Shown: positions 1 to 7,515 of the stretch, piece after piece
Numbering within the stretch: position 1 is the stretch's first letter
Layout: the number at the start of each line of letters is the position of its first letter
DNA from: Treponema sp. UBA4692
GTDB lineage: Bacteria; Spirochaetota; Spirochaetia; Treponematales; Treponemataceae
Reading direction: 5' to 3'
Assembly (NCBI GenBank): GCA_002404895.1
Contig: DHKO01000019.1
Coordinates: 41,848 to 105,847 of the forward strand
Length of the DNA stretch: 64,000 nucleotides
The notes under the pieces: generated by a model
What the model saw: only the letters and a program-made list of their open reading frames with translations
Databases searched by the model: none
What the model was told of the DNA's origin: nothing
Program-made: the position numbers and the translations under genes

Positions 1-288
1 TCTCAAAAAGAAATTGTCGCAGCCCAAAATGAGAAAAAAAACGCAGAATCAAAAGAAAACAGCTTGATTGAGCTTGACAAAATGGTCGCGCCAGTTTCTA
101 AAACGGAAAGCATTTATCTTTATGATTACGCGGAAAATACTGCGAAAGACAATTTGATTCCAGAAGAGCTTTTAAAATCTTCGGAGTTCACTTTTATTGA
201 AAACGCAAATGAAAAAGACGGCAGCGGAAAGACAAATCTGATAAAAGCTGCGAAAAACGGCTGTAGGATATTTGAAGGAAAAATTTAA
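1..288 (+). CDS. 3' end of an unrecognised protein
   Basis: The frame is open from the first base of the window and ends at TAA 286-288, so this is the C-terminal 95 residues of a gene that begins upstream. The visible part is hydrophilic and rich in Lys, Glu and Asn, with no membrane segment and no motif I recognise. A Gly-Ser-Gly-Lys-Thr stretch near residue 78 is too isolated to be called a P-loop. It lies 93 bp before rsmD on the same strand. In many bacteria recG or coaD neighbours rsmD, but this tail does not resemble either. Function unknown. Confidence 0.6.
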   Translation, partial: SQKEIVAAQNEKKNAESKENSLIELDKMVAPVSKTESIYLYDYAENTAKDNLIPEELLKSSEFTFIENANEKDGSGKTNLIKAAKNGCRIFEGKI

Positions 289-381
289 AAATATTCTGTT
301 TTCAGGTCTTTAATCTGAATAAAAATGATGCAGAAAAATTGCAATTTCAAAATATAAATTAAAAAAACGGCGGTAAGAATT
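289..381 (+). other. Intergenic, no clear signal
   Basis: This 93-bp AT-rich gap between the partial gene and rsmD holds only a weak TTCAG/CTGAA inverted repeat. I see no convincing promoter or terminator. Confidence 0.4.
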
Positions 382-969
382 TTGAGAATCACAGGCGGAT
401 TATTAAAAGGAAGAGTCATAAAATGTCCGGACGGAATTATTCGGCCGGCAATGGACAGAATGAGAGAGTCGGTTTTTGCGATTCTCGGAGATTTGAGCGG
501 AAAATCATGGCTGGACTTGTTTTCCGGCAGCGGCACAATTGCGATTGAAGCAGTTTCGCGCGGTTCAAAATCGGTTCAGCTTTGCGAAAAAGACAAAATC
601 AAAATCAAGCAGGTTCTTGAAAACGTCTCAATTACGGAAAAAGAGCTTGGAATCAGAATCGGCTGCCATTTTATGGCGGTTGAGCTTTTCCTGAAAAAAT
701 GCAAAAGCACGTTCGACTATATTTTTCTTGATCCGCCCTTTCCTTACAAATACAGGCTTGACTTGCTAAAAGTCATCGAACAGCGAAAACTTATAAATCC
801 TACAGGAACTGTGATGATTCATTTTCCCGAGGAAGATATGCTGCCCGAAAAAATCGGAAGTCTTGTTCTTAAAGACAAGAGAATTTATGGACGCTCGATA
901 GTTCATTTCTATAAATTTGAGGACACGGATTCTTCTTCCGATAAAAAATCAGGCGAGAATTTTTCTTGA
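382..969 (+). CDS. rsmD: 16S rRNA (guanine966-N2)-methyltransferase RsmD
   Basis: A 195-residue SAM-dependent methyltransferase of the RsmD family, which methylates G966 of 16S rRNA during 30S assembly. The N-terminus begins with the family's MRITGG start. The SAM-binding loop DLFSGSG is at residues 45-51 and the catalytic N6/N2-MTase motif DPPF at 117-120. Length is normal (about 180-200). The start is TTG at 382; it is chosen because the conserved MRITGG begins there, and a weak GGTAAG lies just upstream. The last bases of the gene overlap the -35 element of a promoter for the next gene. Confidence 0.93.
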   Translation: MRITGGLLKGRVIKCPDGIIRPAMDRMRESVFAILGDLSGKSWLDLFSGSGTIAIEAVSRGSKSVQLCEKDKIKIKQVLENVSITEKELGIRIGCHFMAVELFLKKCKSTFDYIFLDPPFPYKYRLDLLKVIEQRKLINPTGTVMIHFPEEDMLPEKIGSLVLKDKRIYGRSIVHFYKFEDTDSSSDKKSGENFS

Positions 970-993
970 CAATCTCATCAATTAGATTAGAAT
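966..993 (+). promoter_or_regulatory. Sigma70-type promoter for the TPR-like genes
   Basis: TTGACA at 966-971 and TAGAAT at 988-993 are separated by 16 bp. The -35 element overlaps the rsmD stop codon. The position fits transcription of the 1019 gene, whose TTAGGA ribosome site is at 1006-1011. Confidence 0.7.
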
Positions 994-1018
994 TTAAGAC
1001 AATTTTTAGGATATTCAA

Positions 1019-1357
1019 TTGGATAATGAAAAAGTAAAAAATGCTATTTCCGCTCATGAAATTCCAGACGGCTTTATAAAAGTGACTGATAAGCCGGTTC
1101 AGGGACTGACATCAGAACAAAAAGCGATTCTAAATAGAAAAGGAAACGTTCTTTTTAATGAAGGAAAATATGACGCGGCGTGCAGAATTTTCGTTACAAC
1201 TGGATATTCAGACGGTCTGACCAGAATCGGCGACTTGTACGCGAAGCAAAGCAAAAGCCTTGCAGCCTTGAAATATTATGTTCTCGCAAGAGATAAAAAA
1301 AAGGCTGAGCCGATTTTAGAAAAACTGTCGAAGCTAATTTCAGCAATTATAAAATAA
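1019..1357 (+). CDS. Small TPR-like protein, function unknown
   Basis: A 112-residue soluble protein without a signal peptide. It starts at TTG 1019, seven bases after TTAGGA. Residues 35-100 (ILNRKGNVLFNEGKYDAA, then LTRIGDLYAKQSKSLAALKYY) have the helix-turn-helix spacing and small/aromatic pattern of one and a half to two TPR units. The C-terminus is a Lys-rich helix. It lies 41 bp upstream of a much larger TPR protein, so the two are probably co-transcribed and may form one scaffold. I cannot assign a partner or process. Confidence 0.65.
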   Translation: MDNEKVKNAISAHEIPDGFIKVTDKPVQGLTSEQKAILNRKGNVLFNEGKYDAACRIFVTTGYSDGLTRIGDLYAKQSKSLAALKYYVLARDKKKAEPILEKLSKLISAIIK

Positions 1358-1398
1358 TTTCATAAAATGGAATTCAAAAAGTTAAAATGAGGTAAAAA

Positions 1399-2550
1399 AT
1401 GAGCGATGATTTACTGAAGGAATTTGAGCTTCCGCGCACCGAAAACGATTTTCCGCTTGCGCAGGCGGAAAAAACAAACAGCGAGATTTCCGAGCTTTCC
1501 AAAAAAGGCTATCAAAAGCTAAAAGAGAACAATATTGAAGAGGCGGAAATCTTCTTTGCAAAAATTTTGACGCTCGAAGAAAACAACAACTATGCCCTCG
1601 TCGGGCTTGGCGACAGCCAAAGAAAGCAGAATAATTTCAAGGAAGCGATTGATTATTACACAAAATGCCTTTCATATCATCCTGGAAACAATTACGCGCT
1701 GTTCGGGCTTGCCGACTGCTATAAGGCTCTCGGTCAGTATCACAAGGCGATTGAAATTTGGGAGCAATATCTAATTCATGATGACCGGAACATCACAGTT
1801 TTGACGAGAGTTGCGGATGCTTATAGAAAAATCAAGGATTTCAAAAAGTCAAAGGAATTTTATTTGAAAGTTCTCGATATGGAGACGGACAATTCCTACG
1901 CGCTCATCGGGCTTGGTCATCTTCACTATGACTTCAAGGAATACAAGGACGCTTTGTATTACTGGACTGAAATGCTTGAAAAAAATGTGGAATTCGCGGA
2001 TATACGTGTTCTGACCTCAATCGGAAACTGCTACAGAAAGCTTAAGACTTTTGACAAGGGAATTCCGTATTTTGAAAAGACGCTTGCCCGCGACCCGAAA
2101 AATTTCTACGCGCTGTTCGGGCTTGCCGACTGCTACAGAGGAATGAACCAGCAGTTCAAGTCGATTGAATACTGGAACAAAATTCTTGAAATCGACCCTA
2201 ACAATAAAGTCATCTTGGCGCGCGCAGGCGACGCTTACAGAAACACTGGCGATTACAAGACAGCCGAGGCGTATTACAACAAGGCGTTGAGCATTGAATT
2301 TGACATTTACGCGGCTTTAGGGCTTGCTCTAATCGATAAAGGCGAGGGAAAATTCGAGAATGCGATTGAGCGGCTGAACTCGCTTATAAAAATCGACCCG
2401 AAAAATTACAGGTTTTATGTTGACGTGGCGGACTGCTACTTGAAAATCAACAGAAAAGATGCTGCTCTGGAAGTTCTGAAAGGCTTTGGAAAGCAGGGTG
2501 TGAAGAGTCCTGCGATAACCGATATGATTTCAAGGCTTGAAAGCGCGTAA
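1399..2550 (+). CDS. Multi-TPR repeat protein
   Basis: A 383-residue protein made almost entirely of tetratricopeptide repeats. About nine units of 34 residues run from residue 30 to 375, each with the W/Y-L-G-Y-A-F-A-P type pattern (for example ALVGLGDSQRKQNNFKEAID and ALFGLADCYKALGQYHKAIE). Several units share a near-identical ALFGLADCYR stretch, which points to internal duplication. There is no signal peptide or membrane segment, so it is probably a cytoplasmic scaffold. The ATG at 1399 has GAGG about 6 bases upstream. Likely in an operon with the small TPR-like gene before it and perhaps rlmN after it (23-bp gap). Confidence 0.88.
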   Translation: MSDDLLKEFELPRTENDFPLAQAEKTNSEISELSKKGYQKLKENNIEEAEIFFAKILTLEENNNYALVGLGDSQRKQNNFKEAIDYYTKCLSYHPGNNYALFGLADCYKALGQYHKAIEIWEQYLIHDDRNITVLTRVADAYRKIKDFKKSKEFYLKVLDMETDNSYALIGLGHLHYDFKEYKDALYYWTEMLEKNVEFADIRVLTSIGNCYRKLKTFDKGIPYFEKTLARDPKNFYALFGLADCYRGMNQQFKSIEYWNKILEIDPNNKVILARAGDAYRNTGDYKTAEAYYNKALSIEFDIYAALGLALIDKGEGKFENAIERLNSLIKIDPKNYRFYVDVADCYLKINRKDAALEVLKGFGKQGVKSPAITDMISRLESA

Positions 2551-2573
2551 AAATCTCTTTATCATAATTTCCT

Positions 2574-3617
2574 ATGTCAGAAACGTCAGAAAAAATTGTC
2601 CTCAGCGGCTTAATGCCAGAAGAAATTTGTGGAAAACTCGGATTAAAGCAGTCTTTTCGCGGAAAGCAGATTTTTCAATGGATTGGAAAAGGCGCGGAAA
2701 GTTTTGACGAGATGTCGAATTTGAGCGTCCAGCTTCGTGAAGAATTAAAGAGAAAAGCTGTTTTGCGTTCGACTTCCGTCTCAAAGGTTTTGAAAGATCC
2801 GGACGGAACGATAAAACTTCAAATTTCTCTCAGCGACGGGCTTGCAGTTGAGACTGTTCTTCTAACAGACCGTGAAAACCGCAAGACAGCCTGCGTTTCC
2901 TGTCAGGTGGGCTGCGCAATGAAATGCGCTTTTTGCCAGACAGGCGCGTTAGGGCTTGCAAGAAATCTTTCAGCTGGCGAGATTGTCGAGCAGTTTCTTC
3001 ATCTTGAAAAACACGCTGGAACTTTGGACAACATAGTCTTTATGGGGATGGGAGAGCCGATGATGAATCTTCCGAATGTCCGCAAGGCGATTGAAATTCT
3101 CACAAACAAAGATGGAAGAGGGCTTTCCGGCAGAAGAATAACCTTGTCAACTTCCGGCGTTATAAAAGGAATTTATGACTTGGCAGACAACGGACCTGCA
3201 ATCAGGCTGGCGGTCTCCCTTACGACTGCCGATGTGGATTTGAGGGAAAAGATTATGCCGATTTCAAGGGCAAATCCGCTTCCAGCACTTAGAAAAGCAA
3301 TCGAATATTTCACACAGAAAACCGGAAAGCGCGTAACTCTTGAGGCTGCCCTGCTTCACGACACAAACACGAGCATCGAAAGCGCGACAAATATGATAAA
3401 TTTTGCGCGGAATCTCGATGTTCATCTTAATCTTATTCCTTGGAATCCTGTCGAAGGCTTGCCTTTTTCAGAACCGAGCGGAAAAGAATGCAAGAATTTT
3501 GTCTATCATCTTGAAAAAGCGGGTCTGAATGTTACACTCAGGACAAGGCGCGGAAGAGAAATCGGCGGAGCTTGCGGCCAGCTTGGGAAAACGCTTTCTG
3601 ACAAAATCAAGGGCTAG
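2574..3617 (+). CDS. rlmN: 23S rRNA/tRNA adenine-C2 methyltransferase RlmN
   Basis: A radical-SAM methyltransferase that adds the C2 methyl group to A2503 of 23S rRNA and A37 of some tRNAs. The 4Fe-4S motif CxxxCxxC is C114, C118 and C121. The cysteine that would carry the methylene link is C334 in the RGREIGGACGQL block, and the radical-side cysteine is C107. GMGEPMMN in the middle is the family's SAM-contact motif. Length (347) is typical. I can see no A8-type (Cfr) features, so housekeeping RlmN is preferred over a resistance methylase. It starts 23 bp after the TPR gene. Confidence 0.95.
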   Translation: MSETSEKIVLSGLMPEEICGKLGLKQSFRGKQIFQWIGKGAESFDEMSNLSVQLREELKRKAVLRSTSVSKVLKDPDGTIKLQISLSDGLAVETVLLTDRENRKTACVSCQVGCAMKCAFCQTGALGLARNLSAGEIVEQFLHLEKHAGTLDNIVFMGMGEPMMNLPNVRKAIEILTNKDGRGLSGRRITLSTSGVIKGIYDLADNGPAIRLAVSLTTADVDLREKIMPISRANPLPALRKAIEYFTQKTGKRVTLEAALLHDTNTSIESATNMINFARNLDVHLNLIPWNPVEGLPFSEPSGKECKNFVYHLEKAGLNVTLRTRRGREIGGACGQLGKTLSDKIKG

Positions 3618-3626
3618 GCATATCTA

Positions 3627-3655
3627 TTGAAATTTAAGGACATACATTTTATAAT
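3627..3655 (+). promoter_or_regulatory. Strong sigma70-type promoter for the HMA-like gene
   Basis: TTGAAA at 3627-3632 and a perfect TATAAT at 3650-3655, with a 17-bp spacer. Expected transcription start is near 3662, giving a short leader that carries GGAG at about 3672-3675 before ATG 3687. Confidence 0.8.
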
Positions 3656-3686
3656 AAAATAATCATATTTATGGAGATGTTCGTAA

Positions 3687-3896
3687 ATGGAAAAGAAAAT
3701 ATATGTTGATGGAATGTTCGACCCGGACACAGCCAGCAAAGTTGGCGCGGCTGTGAAAGCTGTTGCTGGCGTAACAAACTGCAATGCGAATTCTGACAAG
3801 TCTCAGGTTCTTGTCGATTTTGATGAAAGTGTCGCTGGCATTGAAGATGCTATAAACGCTGCAATTTCTTCTGTCGGAATCACAGTTTTAGGCTAA
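3687..3896 (+). CDS. HMA-like ferredoxin-fold protein lacking the CxxC
   Basis: A 69-residue protein with the beta-alpha-beta-beta-alpha-beta pattern of heavy-metal-associated domains: KKIYVDGMFDPDTASKV, a helix, VTNCNANSDKSQVLVDFDE, a helix, and SVGITVLG. The position where HMA proteins carry GMTCxxC reads GMFDPDT, so both metal-binding cysteines are missing; one cysteine remains mid-protein. Copper or zinc carriage by the usual mechanism is therefore unlikely. It may be a binding or adaptor domain. It has its own strong promoter and is followed after 18 bp by the dehydrogenase gene. Confidence 0.75.
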   Translation: MEKKIYVDGMFDPDTASKVGAAVKAVAGVTNCNANSDKSQVLVDFDESVAGIEDAINAAISSVGITVLG

Positions 3897-3914
3897 AAAA
3901 ACAGGACTAAAAAA

Positions 3915-4868
3915 ATGAAACTTACTGTTCTTGATGGCCACGGCTTAAATCCTGGCGATCTTTCTTGGGATTGTGTGAAATCCCTTGTCGATGATTTTTC
4001 TGTTTATGACCGTTCGCCTCAAGAGCTTGTGGCTGAAAGAATTGGCGACAGTCAGCTGGTTCTTCTTAACAAAGTAAATATCACAAAAGATATTGTTTCA
4101 AAATGCAAAAATTTGAAATATATCGGGGTTCTTGCGACCGGCTATAATGTTGTAGATACAAAAGCTTGCCGTGAAGCTGGAATCACAGTAACGAATATTC
4201 CTTCCTACAGCACAGAAGCTGTTGCTCAGCACGTCTTTTCTTTTATTCTGAATTTTTCAAATCAAGTTGAAAAGCATAACCAGTCAGTTCAAAATGGCGG
4301 TTGGATAAAAAGTCCCGATTTTTGCTACTGGCTTACCCCCCTTTTTGAGCTTGCCGGAAAAACACTTGGAATTTTCGGATTCGGTCATATCGGTCAAAAA
4401 GTTGCGCAGATTGCGCATGCATTTGGAATGAATGTTCAGATTTGCGTTCATAACGAAAAATCTTTCACAGGAAACGAAAAATCTGTTTCTTTTGAAGAGC
4501 TTTTGAAGACATCCGATTTTGTTACGCTTCATGCTCCAATGACATCTCAGACAGAAAAAATCATAAATAAGGAAAGCTTGTCTTTGATGAAAAAATCTGC
4601 CTATCTGATAAATACTGCGCGCGGAGGTCTTGTTGACGAGGCTGTTGTAAGAGACGCGCTTGAAAACGGTTCGATTTCAGGATATGCGGCGGATGTTATC
4701 TTGAATGAACCGATGAAAGCAGACTGTCCTCTTTACAAGGCGAAAAACTGCGTGATTACGCCCCATCTTGCTTGGGCGCCGTTCGAGACACGAAAGCGGC
4801 TTCTTGGAATTGAGGTTGACAATATCAAAAGCTTCTTGAACGGAAATCCTATAAACGTTGTAAACTAA
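3915..4868 (+). CDS. D-2-hydroxyacid dehydrogenase (glycerate/hydroxypyruvate type)
   Basis: A 317-residue NAD(P)-dependent D-isomer-specific 2-hydroxyacid dehydrogenase. The Rossmann loop GFGHIG is at residues 155-160. The catalytic Arg is in NTARGGLVDE, the Glu in the DVILNEP segment, and the His in TPHLAW near the C-terminus. The TPHLAWAP ending and overall layout resemble glycerate dehydrogenase/hydroxypyruvate reductase more than D-lactate dehydrogenase or SerA, and there is no ACT domain. The substrate cannot be fixed from sequence. It precedes the LeuC/LeuD-type pair by 29 bp, so it may share that pathway. Confidence 0.85.
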   Translation: MKLTVLDGHGLNPGDLSWDCVKSLVDDFSVYDRSPQELVAERIGDSQLVLLNKVNITKDIVSKCKNLKYIGVLATGYNVVDTKACREAGITVTNIPSYSTEAVAQHVFSFILNFSNQVEKHNQSVQNGGWIKSPDFCYWLTPLFELAGKTLGIFGFGHIGQKVAQIAHAFGMNVQICVHNEKSFTGNEKSVSFEELLKTSDFVTLHAPMTSQTEKIINKESLSLMKKSAYLINTARGGLVDEAVVRDALENGSISGYAADVILNEPMKADCPLYKAKNCVITPHLAWAPFETRKRLLGIEVDNIKSFLNGNPINVVN

Positions 4869-4897
4869 TTTTATAAAAACTCTAGAGGTACAAAAAA

Positions 4898-6184
4898 ATG
4901 GGGAAAACCATTGCACAAAAAATTTTTGATTCTCATCTTGTGGACAAGCCATTTTCTGGAACTTATGTTCTGAAGCTTGACCGCGTGTTTTGCCATGAGA
5001 TTACAACTCCTGTCGCAATCAATGATTTGTCTGAGCGCGGAAAAGACCGTGTTTTTGACCCGACAAAAATCAAGGCTGTAATTGACCACGTAACACCGGC
5101 TAAAGACAGCAAAACTGCAACTCAAGGAAAAATCCTAAGAGACTGGGCAAGACGCAACAATATTAAAGATTTTTTTGACATTGGCGCGAACGGCGTTTGC
5201 CATGCTATTTTCCCGGAAAAAGGATTTGTCCGCCCTGGATTTACTGTAATCATGGGAGACAGCCACACTTGCACTCACGGCGCATTCGGAGCTTTTGCCG
5301 CTGGAGTCGGAACAACAGACCTTGAAGTTGGGATATTGAAAGGCGTCTGCTCTTTTAAGGAACCAAAAACAATTAAATTTGTCTTGAATGGAAAATTGAA
5401 GGACGGCGTTTATGCGAAGGATGTTATTCTTCATCTGATTGGAAAAATCGGCGTGAACGGCGCGACAAACTGCGTTGTAGAATTTACAGGCCCAGTCATT
5501 GACAATATGGGAATGGAAGAGCGCATGACTCTCTGCAATATGGCTGTGGAGGCCGGCGGAACAAGCGGAATCTGCTTCCCTGATGAGAAAACTGTCGATT
5601 ATCTTTGGGAATTCATCAAGGATGAGTACAAGTCAAGAGAAGATGCGATTGCAGATTATTCAAAATGGCGCGATGACGAGGACGCTGTTTACGAGAAAGT
5701 AATCACAGAAGATTTGTCGAATCTTGAGCCTGTATGCACAATAAACTACAAGCCTGACCAGATTAAGAAAATTTCAGAGATGAAAGGAACTCATGTTGAT
5801 CAGGTTTACATTGGCTCCTGCACAAACGGACGAATTTCAGACCTTAGAATTGCTGCAAAAGTTTTGAAAGGACATCATCTTGCGGATGGAACTCGCGGAA
5901 TTGTTTCTCCTGCGACACCAAAAATCTACAAAATGGCTGTTGATGAAGGCTTGATTGACATTTTTCTTGAAGCTGGCTTCTGTGTGACAAACCCTACTTG
6001 CGGGGCTTGTCTTGGAATGTCTAACGGCGTTCTTGCAGAGGGCGAAGTTTGCGCCTCGACAACAAACAGGAACTTCAACGGACGGATGGGAAAAGGCGGA
6101 ATGGTTCATCTTATGAGTCCAGCTTCGGCTGCTGCTACTGCAATCGCTGGAACAATCACAAATTCTGAACTTTACAAAGGATAA
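4898..6184 (+). CDS. leuC: 3-isopropylmalate dehydratase/homoaconitase family, large subunit
   Basis: The 428-residue large subunit of a two-subunit aconitase-family hydro-lyase, of the shorter LeuC2/archaeal type. The 4Fe-4S ligands are C308 (GSCTNGR) and C368 and C371 (NPTCGACLGMSNG). The MGDSHTCTHGAFGAFAAGVGTTD block at about 119-141 is typical. ATG 4898 follows AGAGGT by about 9 bases. The small subunit follows after 48 bp. Substrate could be isopropylmalate, homocitrate-type acids or 2,3-dimethylmalate: no leuA or leuB lies in the window, so the symbol is by family only. Confidence 0.85.
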   Translation: MGKTIAQKIFDSHLVDKPFSGTYVLKLDRVFCHEITTPVAINDLSERGKDRVFDPTKIKAVIDHVTPAKDSKTATQGKILRDWARRNNIKDFFDIGANGVCHAIFPEKGFVRPGFTVIMGDSHTCTHGAFGAFAAGVGTTDLEVGILKGVCSFKEPKTIKFVLNGKLKDGVYAKDVILHLIGKIGVNGATNCVVEFTGPVIDNMGMEERMTLCNMAVEAGGTSGICFPDEKTVDYLWEFIKDEYKSREDAIADYSKWRDDEDAVYEKVITEDLSNLEPVCTINYKPDQIKKISEMKGTHVDQVYIGSCTNGRISDLRIAAKVLKGHHLADGTRGIVSPATPKIYKMAVDEGLIDIFLEAGFCVTNPTCGACLGMSNGVLAEGEVCASTTNRNFNGRMGKGGMVHLMSPASAAATAIAGTITNSELYKG

Positions 6185-6191
6185 AATGCAC

Positions 6192-6204
6192 GGCGACATT
6201 CGCC
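6192..6204 (+). other. Small hairpin between the two dehydratase subunit genes
   Basis: GGCGA, loop CAT, TCGCC: a perfect 5-bp stem in the 48-bp spacer, followed by TTGTT rather than a T-run. It could tune the ratio or stability of the two cistrons. Too weak to call a terminator. Confidence 0.35.
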
Positions 6205-6232
6205 TTGTTAAAAAACATAAAGGGGAAATTTT

Positions 6233-6766
6233 ATGAAAGCATTCGGTGGACCGGTACTTTTTTTGGATCGCTCAGACATAAACACTGACGAAATCATTCC
6301 TGCAAAATATTTGACAGAAATTTCAAAACAGGCTTTGAAGCCTTATTGTCTTGAAGACCTTAAGCTCGAGAGCTTTGACGCAAAACGTGATGTTCCTGGA
6401 AAAAAAGTTATCATAACGCGCGAGAATTTCGGCTGCGGCTCAAGCCGTGAGCATGCTCCGTGGGCACTTGAAGTAAACGGAATCTACACAGTAATCGCTC
6501 CGAACTTCGCGCGCATTTTCAGACAGAATATGTATAACTGCGGACTTCTTGCTCTTGATATGCCAAAACGCGACATCGATGATATGTTCCGCACTTTTGC
6601 AGACAAGGATTGCGAGTGCAAAATCGAGCAAAAGGAAGACGGCACATGGAAAGTTAAGCTGATTGCAGGTTCGCTTTCAAAAAGCTACCCTTTCAAGCTC
6701 GAGGGCTTTGAAAAGGCTTTGATTGAAAATGAAGGCTGGATTGGCTACGCCGAGTCAAAATACTAA
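6233..6766 (+). CDS. leuD: 3-isopropylmalate dehydratase/homoaconitase family, small subunit
   Basis: A 177-residue small subunit that pairs with the product of the preceding gene. FGCGSSREHAPWAL carries the conserved Ser-Ser-Arg of the active site. The substrate-selecting loop after PAKYL reads YLTE at residues 26-29, which I cannot match with confidence to either the isopropylmalate or the homoaconitate form. AAAGGGG lies about 7 bases before ATG 6233. A strong intrinsic terminator follows 8 bp after the stop, closing the operon. Confidence 0.85.
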   Translation: MKAFGGPVLFLDRSDINTDEIIPAKYLTEISKQALKPYCLEDLKLESFDAKRDVPGKKVIITRENFGCGSSREHAPWALEVNGIYTVIAPNFARIFRQNMYNCGLLALDMPKRDIDDMFRTFADKDCECKIEQKEDGTWKVKLIAGSLSKSYPFKLEGFEKALIENEGWIGYAESKY

Positions 6767-6774
6767 TAATTGCT

Positions 6775-6804
6775 AAGGGCTTTCTTTTTGGGAAGCCCTT
6801 TTTT
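6775..6804 (+). terminator. Intrinsic terminator after leuD
   Basis: AAGGGCTT (6775-6782), a 10-nt loop and AAGCCCTT (6793-6800) are followed by a further T4. The T-run touches the ATG of the CPBP gene at 6805, so that gene has no room for a ribosome site unless translation starts further in or transcripts begin within the terminator. Confidence 0.85.
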
Positions 6805-7512
6805 ATGACTTTATTTTCTTTAGCAGAATTTATATTTGTTGCCATTTTTCTCATTTTTCCGCCTCTTATTAACGCTCCAGAAAATGAAATCTTGGCTCTC
6901 GATTTTTCAAAAGGTTATTCAATTTCAACTTATGCTGTTTTTCTTGTTTCGCTTTTTATATTTGCGGAAAGAAATTATTCAGAGAAGAAAAATAATAAAA
7001 AAAGCGTTTCTAATGCAAAAAAATCCAGTTTAATCGAGAAAACAAGTGTCGGAACAGTCTGCCTTGGAGCGATTTTTATCGTTTCTGCTGTTTTTCAGGC
7101 TTTTTCCTTGCTTGAAAACAAAGGCAGCTTTAAATCTCAGACAATAATTTTTCCGGAAAGTTTTTTTTATTTTGCAAGTTTTTTTACAGGAACTTTTTTT
7201 GCGGCGTTTTCAGAGGAAGTGATTTACCGTTTTTATCTTCCAGACGCGCTAAAAAATAACATAAAAATTTTAAGTCTCGGCAGGCTGAATTGTGAAAAAT
7301 CAAAAGCGTTGAATTTGCTGTTTGAGCTTTTATCAGTCTGCATTTTTGCATTGAGCCATCGCTATTTAGGACTTCTTTCCGTTTTTAACGCATTTTTTTC
7401 AGGATTTATTCTAAGATTCTGCATGATAAAATCGAAGTCCGTGTTTGTTCCGTTTTTGATTCATTCAGTTTACAATTTTTCAGTTTTTCTTTTTGCCAGA
7501 TTTATTAGCTAA
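6805..7512 (+). CDS. CPBP-family intramembrane metalloprotease (CAAX/Abi type)
   Basis: A 235-residue membrane protein with all three CPBP motifs: EEVIYR (EExxxR) at 137-142, FALSH (FxxxH) at 181-185 and HSVYN (HxxxN) at 220-224. Hydrophobic segments lie near 5-22, 42-54, 83-101, 120-136, 170-184, 190-205 and 214-232. Members are glutamate-type intramembrane proteases that process prenylated proteins or peptides, some acting in bacteriocin self-immunity. ATG 6805 directly abuts the leuD terminator and lacks a ribosome site, so the start is uncertain. It converges with the DUF4340 gene, with only 3 bp between the stops. Confidence 0.85.
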   Translation: MTLFSLAEFIFVAIFLIFPPLINAPENEILALDFSKGYSISTYAVFLVSLFIFAERNYSEKKNNKKSVSNAKKSSLIEKTSVGTVCLGAIFIVSAVFQAFSLLENKGSFKSQTIIFPESFFYFASFFTGTFFAAFSEEVIYRFYLPDALKNNIKILSLGRLNCEKSKALNLLFELLSVCIFALSHRYLGLLSVFNAFFSGFILRFCMIKSKSVFVPFLIHSVYNFSVFLFARFIS

Positions 7513-7515
7513 AGG

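Noticed and set aside
2574..3617. Cfr-type resistance methylase
   Set aside because: General layout, length and neighbourhood fit housekeeping RlmN.
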